64,000 bases of DNA, taken from positions 1 through 64,000 of the forward strand of contig CAZEDU010000004.1 of assembly GCA_964511185.1 (NCBI GenBank), read 5' to 3'. The position numbers were made by a program, and so were the translations under genes. Source of the stretch: CAZEDU01 sp964511185. Lineage in GTDB: Bacteria > Myxococcota > Myxococcia > Myxococcales > Myxococcaceae. Position 1 is the stretch's first letter. Every line of letters starts with the position of its first letter. The notes under the pieces were generated by a model. That model ran no database searches. It saw only the letters and a program-made list of their open reading frames with translations, and was not told the DNA's origin. Of the stretch, positions 8,969-17,503 are shown piece after piece.

Positions 8969-9781
8969 ATGAGTGAAGTGGCAAGACTGGAGAAGGCGCT
9001 GCTCGGCCACGTCGGCCGGGCCATCCATGACTTCGAGATGATCGCCGACGGCGACCGCATCTTGGTGGCCGTGTCGGGCGGCAAAGACTCGTACACCCTC
9101 TTGCACCTCCTTCGAGAGCTGCAGCGCAGGGCGCCGGTCCGCTTCGAGCTGGTGGCGGTGAACCTCGACCAGGGGCACCCGGGCTACCCCGGCGAGAAGC
9201 TCGAGGGCTGGCTGAAGGCGAACGGCTACGCGTACCGGATGTTGAAGGAAGACACCTACAGCATCGTGCTCGAGAAGTTGAAGCCGGGCCAGACGCAGTG
9301 CTCGCTGTGCTCGCGGCTGAGGCGCGGCATCCTCTACAACGCCGCTGTCGACTTGGGCTGCAACAAGATTGCCCTGGGCCACCACCGCGACGACCTGGTC
9401 CACACGCTCCTGCTCAACCTGTTCTTCGCGGGCGCGATCAGCTCCATGCCGCCCAAGCTCAAGTCGGACGACGGGCGCAACACGGTGATCCGCCCGCTCT
9501 GCTACGCGCCCGAGGCCGAGATCGCCGCATTCGCCGAAGGCATGCGCTTCCCCATCATCCCCTGCGACCTGTGCGGCTCGCAGGAGAACCTGCAGCGCAA
9601 GCGCGTGAAGCGCCTGGTCGACGAGCTGGGCAAGGAGATCCCCAACTTGCGCTCGAGCCTTCTGGGCGCGATGAGCAACGTCAAGGCGTCGCACCTGCTC
9701 GACCGCAGGCTGTGGTCGTTCAACGATTCGCCGGAACTCCCCGAAAGGAGCGCAGGGCCGTGGCTCGAGAACAGGCAGTGA
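8969..9781 (+). CDS. ttcA: tRNA 2-thiocytidine(32) synthetase TtcA
   Basis: TtcA thiolates cytidine-32 of certain tRNAs with an Fe-S cluster. The 270-residue product has the PP-loop AVSGGKDSYTLL near residue 33-44 and two Cys pairs, CSLC and CDLC, that supply the cluster ligands and the catalytic residues. GHHRDDLVHTLLLNLFFAG is the characteristic TtcA helix. The C terminus runs past the usual end into a short tail (PERSAGPWLENRQ) because the next gene starts inside it at 9760. This overlap suggests co-translation of ttcA and the TerB-like gene. Cytosolic. The start ATG lacks a strong ribosome-binding site. Confidence 0.93.
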   Translation: MSEVARLEKALLGHVGRAIHDFEMIADGDRILVAVSGGKDSYTLLHLLRELQRRAPVRFELVAVNLDQGHPGYPGEKLEGWLKANGYAYRMLKEDTYSIVLEKLKPGQTQCSLCSRLRRGILYNAAVDLGCNKIALGHHRDDLVHTLLLNLFFAGAISSMPPKLKSDDGRNTVIRPLCYAPEAEIAAFAEGMRFPIIPCDLCGSQENLQRKRVKRLVDELGKEIPNLRSSLLGAMSNVKASHLLDRRLWSFNDSPELPERSAGPWLENRQ

Positions 9782-10584
9782 AGGCGCGGCTGGAGCGCAA
9801 CGCGGCGCTCGTCGAGGCGATGCTCTTGGCCGCCATGGCCGACGGCAAGGTGTCGGAAGGGGAGATGCAGACGCTCCTCCGGCGCGTCATCGAGCGGCCG
9901 GAGTTCGAAGGCACTCGCCCGGACGAGCTGAACGCGCTGGTGGAAGGGTCCGTGCGCGCGCTCGCTTCGGCGAAGAGCCTGGAGACCATCCTCGCCTCGC
10001 TGCGGACCCGCCTGCCCGACCACAAGAACCGGATGCTCGCCTTCGGCTTAGCGGCGGCGGTGGCGTTCGCGGATCAGCGCGCCACCCGCGCCGAGCTGGG
10101 CTTGCTCAAGACCTTTCAGGCGGCGCTCGGCATCTCGGAGGACGAGGTCGCGCAGATCATCGACGTCATCGAGAGCGGTGGCTCGCTGGCCGAGGCGCTC
10201 GGTGAGCCGTCGGAGCGGCTCTACGCCGAGGTGATGGTGCTGGTGTCGGCGGCGGACGGGCACTTGAAGCCGTCGGAGGCGCAAGCGCTGGTCGAGAGCT
10301 TCGCGTCCGACCCCATCTTCGCCGACGTCAGCGCGGAGCGGGCGCAGGCCTTCGTCAGCGAGGCGGTCGACGCGCTGGCGGTGGAGGGCCTCCCCAAGCG
10401 GCTGACGGTGCTCGCGCACGGGCTCACCACCCACGCGCAGCGGGTGAAGGCGTTCCGGCTGGCGTCGCGCATCGCCAACGCCTCCGGCAAGGCGTCGCGC
10501 TCGGAGGGGAAGATCCTCGACCTCCTGCAGGCGACGTTCGGCCTGGCCGACGACGAGGTCCAACGCATTCGCGCGGAGGCTTGA
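9760..10584 (+). CDS. TerB-like (tellurite resistance/co-chaperone type) protein, two domains
   Basis: This 274-residue all-helical protein has two TerB-like halves. The first (about residues 14-130) contains LLAAMADGKVSEGEMQTLLRR, the acidic TerB motif. The second (about 145-270) repeats the idea with VSAADGHLKPSEAQALVESF. A third similar acidic helix pair, ASRIANASGKASRSEGKIL, sits near the end. TerB-type domains bind metal or act as scaffolds; the precise role is not known. GTG at 9760 is chosen because AAAGGAG lies nine bases upstream, although it overlaps ttcA by 22 bases. The gene also overlaps the next one (TTGA), so the three form a tight operon. Tellurite resistance itself is not implied. 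Confidence 0.75.
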   Translation: MAREQAVKARLERNAALVEAMLLAAMADGKVSEGEMQTLLRRVIERPEFEGTRPDELNALVEGSVRALASAKSLETILASLRTRLPDHKNRMLAFGLAAAVAFADQRATRAELGLLKTFQAALGISEDEVAQIIDVIESGGSLAEALGEPSERLYAEVMVLVSAADGHLKPSEAQALVESFASDPIFADVSAERAQAFVSEAVDALAVEGLPKRLTVLAHGLTTHAQRVKAFRLASRIANASGKASRSEGKILDLLQATFGLADDEVQRIRAEA

Positions 10585-11411
10585 AGACCTTGTCCCAGCC
10601 GCCGCCCAGCCCACCTCGCTCTTCGTTCCGCTTCGCGTTGCCGCCCTCGCTGGGGGAGGTCGTGGCGAAGGAGCGCGCGCAGCTGCTCGCGTCCTTTCTG
10701 ACGCAAGCGCTGGGCCGCACCGCGGAAGTCTCGGTCGAGCCCAGCTATGAGCAGCTCGCGAAGAACCTGCTCGCCAACAAGCTGGACGCCGCGTGGGCGC
10801 CGCCCTTCGTGTGCGCGCGCATCGAGGCGATGGGGGTCCGCGTCCTGGTGCGCCAGGTGCGCGGCGGCACCTCGTCGTACCGCGGCGCGCTGATCGCCAA
10901 GAAGGGCTCGGGGCTGCGCCTCGACTCGCTCTTCGGCAAGCGCGCCGTCTGGAGCGACCGCGACTCGGTCGGCGGGTACCTGCTGCCGATGGGGCTCCTT
11001 CGCGCCAAGCAGTACGACCCTTCGAAGCTGTTCGTCTCTCAAACGTTCGCCGGCTCGTACCGCGCCGCGGTGGAGGCGCTGCTCGCGGGCGATGCCGACG
11101 TCACGAGCGTGTTCGCGCCGCCGGCCAAGCCGAACGTCGCAGACACCACCGGCATCTCGGAGGTCGCGCCGGGCGTAGAAGGGGACGTCGAGGTCATCGC
11201 CTACACCGACGAGGCGCCGAACGACGGCGTGGCGGTGGCGATGGCCGCTGATCCAAGCCTGGTGACCGCGCTCGAGCGCGCGCTCTTGCAGCTCCACGCG
11301 AGCGCCGACGGCGCGAAGCTGCTCGCCGACGTCTTCAACGCCGAGCGCTTCGAGCCGGCCCAGCGCATGGGCTACCGGGCGCTCTACCGCGTCGCGCTCG
11401 CGAGCCTGTAG
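10581..11411 (+). CDS. PhnD/SsuA-like phosphate-phosphonate binding-type protein, cytosolic
   Basis: The protein has the periplasmic-binding fold of the PhnD/SsuA/transferrin family, with 276 residues. Characteristic segments are LLANKLDAAWAPPFVCARIEAMG, which forms the first lobe, and VWSDRDSVGGYLLPMGLLRA, the hinge region. There is no signal peptide: the N terminus MKTLSQPPPSPPRSSFRFALP is proline-rich and polar. No transporter genes are adjacent. A cytosolic ligand-sensing role is therefore more likely than import. The start TTG at 10581 overlaps the stop of the TerB-like gene (TTGA); TTG at 10590 is an alternative. It is the last gene of the ttcA operon. Confidence 0.7.
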   Translation: MKTLSQPPPSPPRSSFRFALPPSLGEVVAKERAQLLASFLTQALGRTAEVSVEPSYEQLAKNLLANKLDAAWAPPFVCARIEAMGVRVLVRQVRGGTSSYRGALIAKKGSGLRLDSLFGKRAVWSDRDSVGGYLLPMGLLRAKQYDPSKLFVSQTFAGSYRAAVEALLAGDADVTSVFAPPAKPNVADTTGISEVAPGVEGDVEVIAYTDEAPNDGVAVAMAADPSLVTALERALLQLHASADGAKLLADVFNAERFEPAQRMGYRALYRVALASL

Positions 11412-11541
11412 CCCAAGCTCGGCAGGCGCCCGCCTAGAGAAGCGAGGCCTTCGCTGCTCGGCTGGTCCCGGCCTGGGATCGGCGCGGTTGCGTCATTGCC
11501 AACCCCATCGGTCGAAAGCAGCTTGATGGTCGGAGGTTGAC

Positions 11542-12114
11542 ATGGCGATTGATCAAGCAGTGCGAACCGAACGCAGGCAGTCTTTCTGGGCGATGCCGTT
11601 CGTTCTCGGGTTGTTGATGGCCGTGCTCGGCGTCTTCGCGATCGCGAGCGCGCCAGCGACCGGCTTTCTCTCCATCATCGTGCTGGGGGCTTTGTTGGTC
11701 GTGGGGGGCGTCATCGAAGTCATTCACGCGCTGACGCATCGAGAGCAGGGGAACAGACTCCTCTATTTGTTGGGAGGCATCTTGTCGGCGGCGGTCGGCG
11801 TGCTGTTGATCGCGCGCACGGGCATCGGCCTGGCGGCGCTCACCTTGATGCTGGCGGGCTACTTCGTCGTCAACGGCCTGTTTCATGCGATCGCGTCGAT
11901 CGTCGACCGCTACCCCCGCTGGGGCTGGGACTTCGTGCTCGGGCTGGTGTCGATTCTGCTCGGCTTCATCGTCTTCTCCCAGTGGCCGGTGTCCTCTCTG
12001 TGGCTGGTGGGCACGCTGGTCGGCATCGAGCTCCTCTTCCGCGGCTCGGCTCTGATGGGAACCGCGATCGCCCTGCGCCAGCTCTTCCGCAAGGAGGCGC
12101 ACGTTCTGCCTTGA
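11542..12114 (+). CDS. HdeD family membrane protein (DUF308)
   Basis: This 190-residue integral membrane protein has six hydrophobic segments arranged as three similar helix pairs, as in E. coli HdeD. Hairpin motifs such as LGALLVVGGVIEVIHAL and MLAGYFVVNGLFHAIASI mark the DUF308 repeat. HdeD is known in E. coli as part of the acid-stress island, but for this homologue that role is only an inference. The start ATG has GGAGG seven bases upstream. It begins a plus-strand run that continues, across a structured 154-base leader, to an outer-membrane protein, an AbgT transporter and a glutaminase. Confidence 0.8.
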   Translation: MAIDQAVRTERRQSFWAMPFVLGLLMAVLGVFAIASAPATGFLSIIVLGALLVVGGVIEVIHALTHREQGNRLLYLLGGILSAAVGVLLIARTGIGLAALTLMLAGYFVVNGLFHAIASIVDRYPRWGWDFVLGLVSILLGFIVFSQWPVSSLWLVGTLVGIELLFRGSALMGTAIALRQLFRKEAHVLP

Positions 12115-12213
12115 ACGCCGGCATTGGCGGCGGCTCCGTGAGCACGGTACGGCTCGCAACATCGGCGGTGCCTTGAGAGACCGTTGCGCTGGACTCACCG
12201 TGCTCCCAAATAC

Positions 12214-12262
12214 CTCGCACTCGTGAGGGGCTGCCCTCAAGGCCCCTCACGAGCACTGCGAG
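12214..12262 (+). promoter_or_regulatory. Leader hairpin over the ribosome-binding site of the OMP gene
   Basis: A perfect 12-bp stem pairs CTCGTGAGGGGC (12220-12231) with GCCCCTCACGAG (12242-12253) across a 10-base loop. An outer stem CTCGCA (12214-12219) with TGCGAG (12257-12262) extends it past a 3-base bulge. The GAGGA that would serve as ribosome-binding site (12260-12264) is partly in the outer stem, and the GTG start is at 12269. Upstream, GAGCACGGT (12140-12148) and ACCGTGCTC (12197-12205) form a second, outer pair. There is no T-tract, so an ordinary terminator is less likely than a translational control element. Confidence 0.6.
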
Positions 12263-12268
12263 GACACG

Positions 12269-12835
12269 GTGACGAACAAACCCATAGCGCCCGTGATGCT
12301 GGGACTTGCTGCCGCGGCCGTGTTCTTCGGGGGCGCTCCGGCCTTTGCCCAAGCGCAACAAGAGGACGTGAACGACTACGCCCGCGCGCGGACGTTCGAG
12401 GTCGGCGGCGCGCTGACGGGCGACTGGAGCCCGAGTGAGTTTACCTTGGGGATGCGCCCGTCGATCGGCTACTTCATCGCCGACGGGTTCGAGCTCTCGC
12501 TGCTCGGCGCGCTCGACTACGAGAACCTTCGAGCCGCCGACGGAACGCGAACCGACGATTTGACCTTCGCGGTGCTGCTCGAGCCCAGCTACCACCTGCC
12601 GGTCTCCAGCTCGGTCGCGGTGTTTGGCGGACTGGGCGTCGGCGTCGCGTTCGTGGCCGACCACCCGCTCTTCGACGTGGCGCCGCGGGTGGGGCTCAAC
12701 ATCGAAGTCGGCCGCTCGGGCGTCTTCACGCCGCAGATCAGCGTTCCGATCTTCGTCGGTCGCCGCAGCGACCCCACCGAGCCCACCACCACCGCCAGCC
12801 TGAGCTTCGGCGCCGGCTTCACCACCACGTTCTAG
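12269..12835 (+). CDS. Outer-membrane beta-barrel-like protein
   Basis: This is a 188-residue exported protein. Residues 1-27 form a Sec signal peptide ending APAFA-QA. The mature part has alternating hydrophobic and polar residues and ends in an aromatic residue (FGAGFTTTF), like small OmpW/OmpA-type barrels. GYFIADGFELSLLGALDY and VFGGLGVGVAFV are typical strand pairs. The start is GTG at 12269, just six bases after the leader hairpin, so expression may depend on opening that structure. Nine bases separate the stop from the AbgT start, which implies one transcript. Ligand and function are unknown. Confidence 0.7.
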   Translation: MTNKPIAPVMLGLAAAAVFFGGAPAFAQAQQEDVNDYARARTFEVGGALTGDWSPSEFTLGMRPSIGYFIADGFELSLLGALDYENLRAADGTRTDDLTFAVLLEPSYHLPVSSSVAVFGGLGVGVAFVADHPLFDVAPRVGLNIEVGRSGVFTPQISVPIFVGRRSDPTEPTTTASLSFGAGFTTTF

Positions 12836-12843
12836 GGGGCCCC

Positions 12844-14415
12844 ATGGAAGAGACACTCGACGAAGGCATGATCCCGCCGCAGCGCCAAACCGCGCCCCCG
12901 CAGCACACGGGCATGGCGAAGCTGCTCGATAAGATCGAACGGGTCGGCAACAAGGTCCCGCACCCGGCCGTCATCTTCCTCATCCTCATCGGCCTGGTGG
13001 TGCTGCTCTCGCACATCCTCTACCTGATGGGCGTGAGCGTGACCTACCAGTCCATCAACCCCGAGACAGATCAGATCGAAGAGATCACCACCCGGGCGCA
13101 GAGCCTGCTCTCGGGTGACGGCATTCGCTTCATGTTCGCCGACGTCGTCGCGAACTTCATGAGCTTCACCGCGGTGGGCGTGATCATCGTCGCGATGCTC
13201 GGCGTCGGCGTCGCCGACTCGGCGGGGTTGATCGGCGCGCTCATTCACAAGTTGGTGCTGGTGGCGCCGAAGAAGGCGCTCACCTACATCTTGGTCTTCG
13301 TCGGCATCGTCTCCAGCATCGCGGCCGACGCCGGCTACCTGGTCTTGATTCCGCTCGCCGCGTCGGCGTTCTTGAGCATGGGCCGGCACCCGCTCGCTGG
13401 GCTCGCCGCGTCGTTCGCCGGCGTCGCCGCGGTCTTCAGCGTCAACATTCTTGTCAAGCCGCTCGACGGCATCCTGACCGAGATCACCAACGACGCCATC
13501 GCGTTGATCGATCCCACCCGTTCGATCGATCTCACCGCGAACTTCTGGTTCTCGGTGGCCTCGGTGCTGCTCTTGACGGTGCTCGTCGCGCTCGTCACCG
13601 ACAAGATCGTCGAGCCGCGGCTGGGCGACTACGCGGGCGAGAAGCCGGCTCAGCAGGGCAAGGCGATGACGAAAGAGGAGTCCCGTGGGCTCAAGTTCGC
13701 CGCTTGGACGCTGCTCGCGGTCGTGGCGGTCTTTGCCCTGCTCACCCTCCCGCCCGGCGCGGTGCTCCGCAACCCCGAGACCGGCGCCTTGGTCGGCGAT
13801 TCGCCGTTCATGAACGGGCTGATCGTCGCGATCACCGTGCTGTTCCTCGCGGTCGGCGTCGCGTACGGCATCGGCGCCGGCACCATCAAGAAGATCACCG
13901 ACGTCACCGGCGCGATGGAGAAGGCGATCGGCGGCCTCGCGGGCCTGCTGTTCCTGCTCTTCATCATCAGCCAGTTCATCGCCATCTTCGGCTACAGCAA
14001 CATGGCGACCATCGCGGCGGTCAAGGTGGGCGACGCGCTCGAGAACGCCGGGTTCGGCGCGCTGCCCTTGCTCCTGGGCTTCATGGTCGTGGTCGGCGTG
14101 CTCGATCTGATCATGACCGGCGCGATTCCGAAGTGGGCGATCTTCGCGCCGGTCTTCGTGCCACTCTTGATGCGGCTGGGCGTCGACCCGGCCGCGGTCT
14201 TGGCGGCGTACCGCGTCGGCGATTCGCCGCTCAACGCGGTCTCGCCCCTCAACGCTTACTTCGCGCTCATCGTCAGCTTCGCGGCGAAGTACCAGAAGGG
14301 AGCCGGCGTCGGCACGCTGGTCGCCTTGATGCTGCCGTACGTGGTGATCGTCTTCGTCGCATGGGCGGTCCTCCTCGCGCTCTGGCAGATCCTCGGCCTG
14401 CCCTGGGGGTTGTGA
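12844..14415 (+). CDS. AbgT family transporter
   Basis: The AbgT family includes E. coli AbgT (p-aminobenzoyl-glutamate uptake) and gonococcal MtrF (antimetabolite efflux). The product has 523 residues and about twelve membrane segments with two re-entrant hairpins. Family marks include RVGNKVPHPAVIFLILI near the N terminus, the SIAADAGYLVLIPLAA hairpin, and GDSPLNAVSPLNAYFALI in the second hairpin near residue 460. The paired NAxSPLxAY motif is the conserved substrate-binding element. Direction and substrate cannot be decided. It sits between an outer-membrane protein and glutaminase with 4-9 base spacing, consistent with handling of glutamate-containing compounds. Confidence 0.9.
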   Translation: MEETLDEGMIPPQRQTAPPQHTGMAKLLDKIERVGNKVPHPAVIFLILIGLVVLLSHILYLMGVSVTYQSINPETDQIEEITTRAQSLLSGDGIRFMFADVVANFMSFTAVGVIIVAMLGVGVADSAGLIGALIHKLVLVAPKKALTYILVFVGIVSSIAADAGYLVLIPLAASAFLSMGRHPLAGLAASFAGVAAVFSVNILVKPLDGILTEITNDAIALIDPTRSIDLTANFWFSVASVLLLTVLVALVTDKIVEPRLGDYAGEKPAQQGKAMTKEESRGLKFAAWTLLAVVAVFALLTLPPGAVLRNPETGALVGDSPFMNGLIVAITVLFLAVGVAYGIGAGTIKKITDVTGAMEKAIGGLAGLLFLLFIISQFIAIFGYSNMATIAAVKVGDALENAGFGALPLLLGFMVVVGVLDLIMTGAIPKWAIFAPVFVPLLMRLGVDPAAVLAAYRVGDSPLNAVSPLNAYFALIVSFAAKYQKGAGVGTLVALMLPYVVIVFVAWAVLLALWQILGLPWGL

Positions 14416-14419
14416 GCGC

Positions 14420-15409
14420 ATGGACTCGAGCGGAGGCGCCCAGTTCGTCTCGACCGGACAGCTTCCTCCGCCCGAAGACGTTCGCGCCTTGGTGGAAGAA
14501 GCGCACCAGCGCTTCTCCTCGAACCGAGAAGGGCAGTGCTCTCAGGTCTACCCGGCGCTCGCGCGGGTCCAGCCCGAGCTGTTCGGCATCTGCGTCGCCG
14601 GAACCAAGGGACAGCTCTTCACCGCCGGCGACGCGGAGCACCGGTTCTCCATCATGAGCGTGTCGAAGCCGTTCGTCTTCGCGCTGGTGTGTGACGCGCT
14701 CGGGGCCGAGGCAGCGCGGCGAAAGTTGGGCGTCAACAGCACCGGCTTGCCGTTCAATTCGGTGATGCCGCTCGAGCTCGGCGGCGACGGCCGCACCAAC
14801 CCCATGGTGAACGCCGGGGCGCTCGCCACCACCAGCCTGGTGCCAGGCATCTCGGCGGAGGCCCAGTGGGCCTTCATCCTCGACGGGCTTTCGCGGTTCG
14901 CCGGGCGCCGCCTCTCGCTCGATGAGGCGGTGTTCGACTCGGCGTCGAAGACCAATGATCGCAACCAAGGGTTGGCGTGGCTCCTTCACGGCCTGGGCTT
15001 GCTCGGGTCGAGCCCCACGCGAGCGGCCGACCTCTACACCCGCCAATGTGCCTTGAGCGTCAGCGCGGTGGACTTGGCGGTGATGGGCGCGACCCTGGCG
15101 GACGGCGGCGTCAACCCTGCCACCCAGACCCGCGTCGTCGATGCGCAGGTCTGCCACCACGCGCTCGCGGTGATGGCGACCGCCGGCATGTACGAGACCT
15201 CGGGCGATTGGCTCTACGACGTGGGCGTGCCGGGCAAGAGCGGCATCGGCGGCGGCATCGTCGCGGTCGTCCCTGGCAAGGGCGCGCTCGGCACCTTCGC
15301 GCCGCCGCTCGACGCCGCCGGCAACAGCGTGAAAGGGCAGCGGGTCGCCCGATTCTTGTCGTCGCGGCTGGGCCTGAGCTTGTTCACCTCCGCGCCCGAG
15401 CCCAGGTGA
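14420..15409 (+). CDS. glsA: Glutaminase A
   Basis: Glutaminase hydrolyses glutamine to glutamate and ammonia. The 329-residue product has the catalytic pair SVSKPF (Ser and Lys of the S-x-x-K motif, beta-lactamase-like fold), the Asn-rich NPMVNAGALATTSLV, the Tyr-containing YTRQCALSVSA and the C-terminal GKSGIGGGIVAVVPGKGA, all standard in GlsA. It follows the AbgT transporter by four bases and precedes the DUF4239 gene by six. In E. coli, glutaminase with its GadC-type partner gives acid resistance through ammonia; whether this pair with AbgT does something alike is inference. No signal peptide, so cytosolic. Confidence 0.95.
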   Translation: MDSSGGAQFVSTGQLPPPEDVRALVEEAHQRFSSNREGQCSQVYPALARVQPELFGICVAGTKGQLFTAGDAEHRFSIMSVSKPFVFALVCDALGAEAARRKLGVNSTGLPFNSVMPLELGGDGRTNPMVNAGALATTSLVPGISAEAQWAFILDGLSRFAGRRLSLDEAVFDSASKTNDRNQGLAWLLHGLGLLGSSPTRAADLYTRQCALSVSAVDLAVMGATLADGGVNPATQTRVVDAQVCHHALAVMATAGMYETSGDWLYDVGVPGKSGIGGGIVAVVPGKGALGTFAPPLDAAGNSVKGQRVARFLSSRLGLSLFTSAPEPR

Positions 15410-15415
15410 GCCGCG

Positions 15416-16177
15416 ATGAGCACGGGCGTCGCGCTCTTTCTCGCGGTGGCGCTCTTCGTCGCCGTCGTGGCCATGGTCGAGGTCGGCTACCGCCTTCGGA
15501 AGCGGGGGCTGATCACCAGCGCGAACGCGACGGCGGTGGGTGGAGTCACCGGCGGCGTCAGCGTGCTGATGGGGTTGGTGCTCGCCTTCGGCTTCTCGAA
15601 CGCGGCGGAGCGGCTCGAGGAGCACCGCCGGTTGGCGGTGACCGAGGCCAACGCGATCGCCGCGGCGTGGGCGCGCATCGCCTTCTTCGAGGCGCCGGAG
15701 CAGGCGGCGATGCGTCAGCTCTTCAGGCGCTACGTCGACGCCCGCATTCACGCGCACGGCGCGCTCCCCGAGATGGAGAAGTACGAGGCCCTGGTCGAGG
15801 ACGCCGCCGCGCTCCACCAGGACATCTGGGCGCGCGCGGCGTCGGTCGTCGAGAAGAAGCCGGAGCTCGGCACCTTGTTGATTCCGCCCATCGACGCGAT
15901 GGCCGAGATCGCGACCTACCGCAGGGTGATGGTTCACACCCACGTGACGGCGATGACGCTGGGGTTCATGGTCGGGCTGGTCTTGCTCGGCGCGCTGCTG
16001 ATCGGCACGTCGGGCGCGGAAGACCACCGCCGAATCTGGCCGTATCGCCTCATCTTCGCCGCGGTGACGGCGACCGCGGTGAGCGTGATCATCGACATGG
16101 AGTACCCGCAGACGGCCTTGGAAGGCACGCGTGCCGCCGATGCGCTGCTCGTCGAGCTCCGCGCGTCGATGGGCTGA
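15416..16177 (+). CDS. DUF4239 (bestrophin-like) membrane protein
   Basis: This 253-residue membrane protein has two N-terminal and two C-terminal hydrophobic segments around a soluble middle. The middle contains LEEHRRLAVTEANAIAAAWAR, which matches the DUF4239 signature (charged helix followed by EANAIG-like motif), and a long amphipathic stretch with FRRYVDARI. The family resembles bestrophin-like channels in topology, but transport has not been shown. It is the last gene of the HdeD-OMP-AbgT-GlsA unit and ends one base before the stop of the convergent YihY gene, so the two transcripts must overlap or end by another mechanism. Confidence 0.75.
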   Translation: MSTGVALFLAVALFVAVVAMVEVGYRLRKRGLITSANATAVGGVTGGVSVLMGLVLAFGFSNAAERLEEHRRLAVTEANAIAAAWARIAFFEAPEQAAMRQLFRRYVDARIHAHGALPEMEKYEALVEDAAALHQDIWARAASVVEKKPELGTLLIPPIDAMAEIATYRRVMVHTHVTAMTLGFMVGLVLLGALLIGTSGAEDHRRIWPYRLIFAAVTATAVSVIIDMEYPQTALEGTRAADALLVELRASMG

Positions 16178-16178
16178 G

Positions 16179-17012
16179 CTACTCCTCGCGCTTCGCGCTG
16201 AGCGTCGCCCCGAACAGCACGAGGAAGGCGGTCAAGAAGAACCAGACGTTGAGCGCGATGGCCGTGCCGAGGCTTCCGTAGGTTTGGTTGAGCTTGCCGA
16301 ACGTCTCGACGAACCACGAGAACAGCAGCGACGTGACGACCCAGGCGACCGCGACCAGCGGCGCGCCGGGAGGGGCCCACCGAAAGCGCGCGCCCTTGCG
16401 GTCCGGACCGAAGTGGTAGAGCAGCGCGAGCCCGACCAGGAACCCGCCGCCCAGCACGGGCCACCGCCCCAGCGCGAAGAGGCGCTCCTGGGCGATGTCG
16501 AGGCCGAGCAAGTCGAGCGCGCGGGGAAGCACCGCCACCAAGCCGATCGCCACGACCGCGGTGAGGATGAGCCCCACCGTGAAGAAGAACGCGATCAGCT
16601 TCAGGCGCACGAAGCCGCGGGTCTCTCGTTCGCGGTAGGCAATGTTGAGGGCGCGGAAGAGATAGAAGACCCCTTTCGAGCCGACCCAGAGCGCGGTCAC
16701 GATGCTCACCGCCGCGCCGACCCCCAAGCTGCCGGCAGAGGTGTGAACGATTTGCCGAAGCTGGCCGGCGAGCAGCAGGCGCACGTCTTCCGGCATGAAG
16801 TCGCCGAGCGCGTTGATCTGTCGTTCCACCACCGCCGGATCCGACACCAGCCCGTAGATGGAGATGACCGCCACCAGCAAAGGCGTGCCGCTGAGCAGCG
16901 CGAAGAAGGCCAAGCCAGCGGCGATGATGACGATGTTGTCGCGGTCGACGTCCCGCACCGCCTCGACCAACGAGCGACCCCACCGCCGCCAGCGACTCGG
17001 CGAGAGGCGCAT
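16179..17012 (-). CDS. YihY/BrkB family membrane protein (paralogue 1)
   Basis: The 277-residue product has six membrane segments and the family pattern: AAGLAFFALLSGTPLL at the first helix, then ALNIAYRERETRGFVRLKL after the third, and TYGSLGTAIALNVWFFLTAF in the last. The family was once called ribonuclease BN, but that label is wrong; the true role is unknown. ATG 17012 is used because the open frame upstream is antisense-like; a GGGA ribosome-binding element lies about nine bases upstream. It sits five bases after psiE and is the last gene of pepA-psiE-yihY. The N terminus is basic (RLSPSRWRRWGR). Two further paralogues lie near the right end of the window. Confidence 0.85.
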   Translation of the reverse strand: MRLSPSRWRRWGRSLVEAVRDVDRDNIVIIAAGLAFFALLSGTPLLVAVISIYGLVSDPAVVERQINALGDFMPEDVRLLLAGQLRQIVHTSAGSLGVGAAVSIVTALWVGSKGVFYLFRALNIAYRERETRGFVRLKLIAFFFTVGLILTAVVAIGLVAVLPRALDLLGLDIAQERLFALGRWPVLGGGFLVGLALLYHFGPDRKGARFRWAPPGAPLVAVAWVVTSLLFSWFVETFGKLNQTYGSLGTAIALNVWFFLTAFLVLFGATLSAKREE

Positions 17013-17017
17013 GGGCG

Positions 17018-17494
17018 CTACGTCCCTGTCGAAGCGCGACGGGCGGCGCGCACCACCCAGAAGGCCACCGCCAGCGCCAGCACCAGGGCCGCCAGGCTCA
17101 GCAATGACGTGGCGCCCGACGACGACGTGTTGAGCACGATGATCTTCTGCGCGATCGCGATGAGAGAGACCTCGAGCACCACCTCGACGTGGATCACCCT
17201 CTCGTAGAGGAAGGCCTTGAGGGTGACGATCAGCTCCATGCCGATCAGCACGAGCAGGAAGAAGCCGAACAGCTCGAACATCTCCTCGACGTCGAGCAGG
17301 AGCGTCTGCAGCGACGTCAAGTCGCGGACCAACAACCACCCGAGCTCGAGGGTGGTGATGGCGACGATCAGCATGAGGAAGCACATCAACACCAGGACGA
17401 CGACGTGCTCGAAGTCTTTGACGATCTGCGTGACGCGTTGCTCACCGGGCGGCCGAAACTTGGGCGTCGGTGGCGGGCGCTCCGAGGGGGCCAT
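17018..17494 (-). CDS. psiE: PsiE family phosphate-starvation-inducible membrane protein
   Basis: PsiE-like proteins are small four-helix membrane proteins named for phosphate-starvation induction in E. coli. The 158-residue product starts with a polar proline-rich tail, then helix one (VVLVLMCFLMLIVAITTLEL), helix two (ELFGFFLLVLIGMELIVTL), the conserved basic loop KAFLYERVIHVEVVLEVS, and two further helices after QKIIVLN. That loop is the most distinctive family feature. The gene sits nine bases after pepA and five before yihY, so regulation follows the pepA promoter; a Pho box was not seen. Function remains unknown. Confidence 0.85.
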   Translation of the reverse strand: MAPSERPPPTPKFRPPGEQRVTQIVKDFEHVVVLVLMCFLMLIVAITTLELGWLLVRDLTSLQTLLLDVEEMFELFGFFLLVLIGMELIVTLKAFLYERVIHVEVVLEVSLIAIAQKIIVLNTSSSGATSLLSLAALVLALAVAFWVVRAARRASTGT

Positions 17495-17503
17495 CGAGCG
17501 GCT

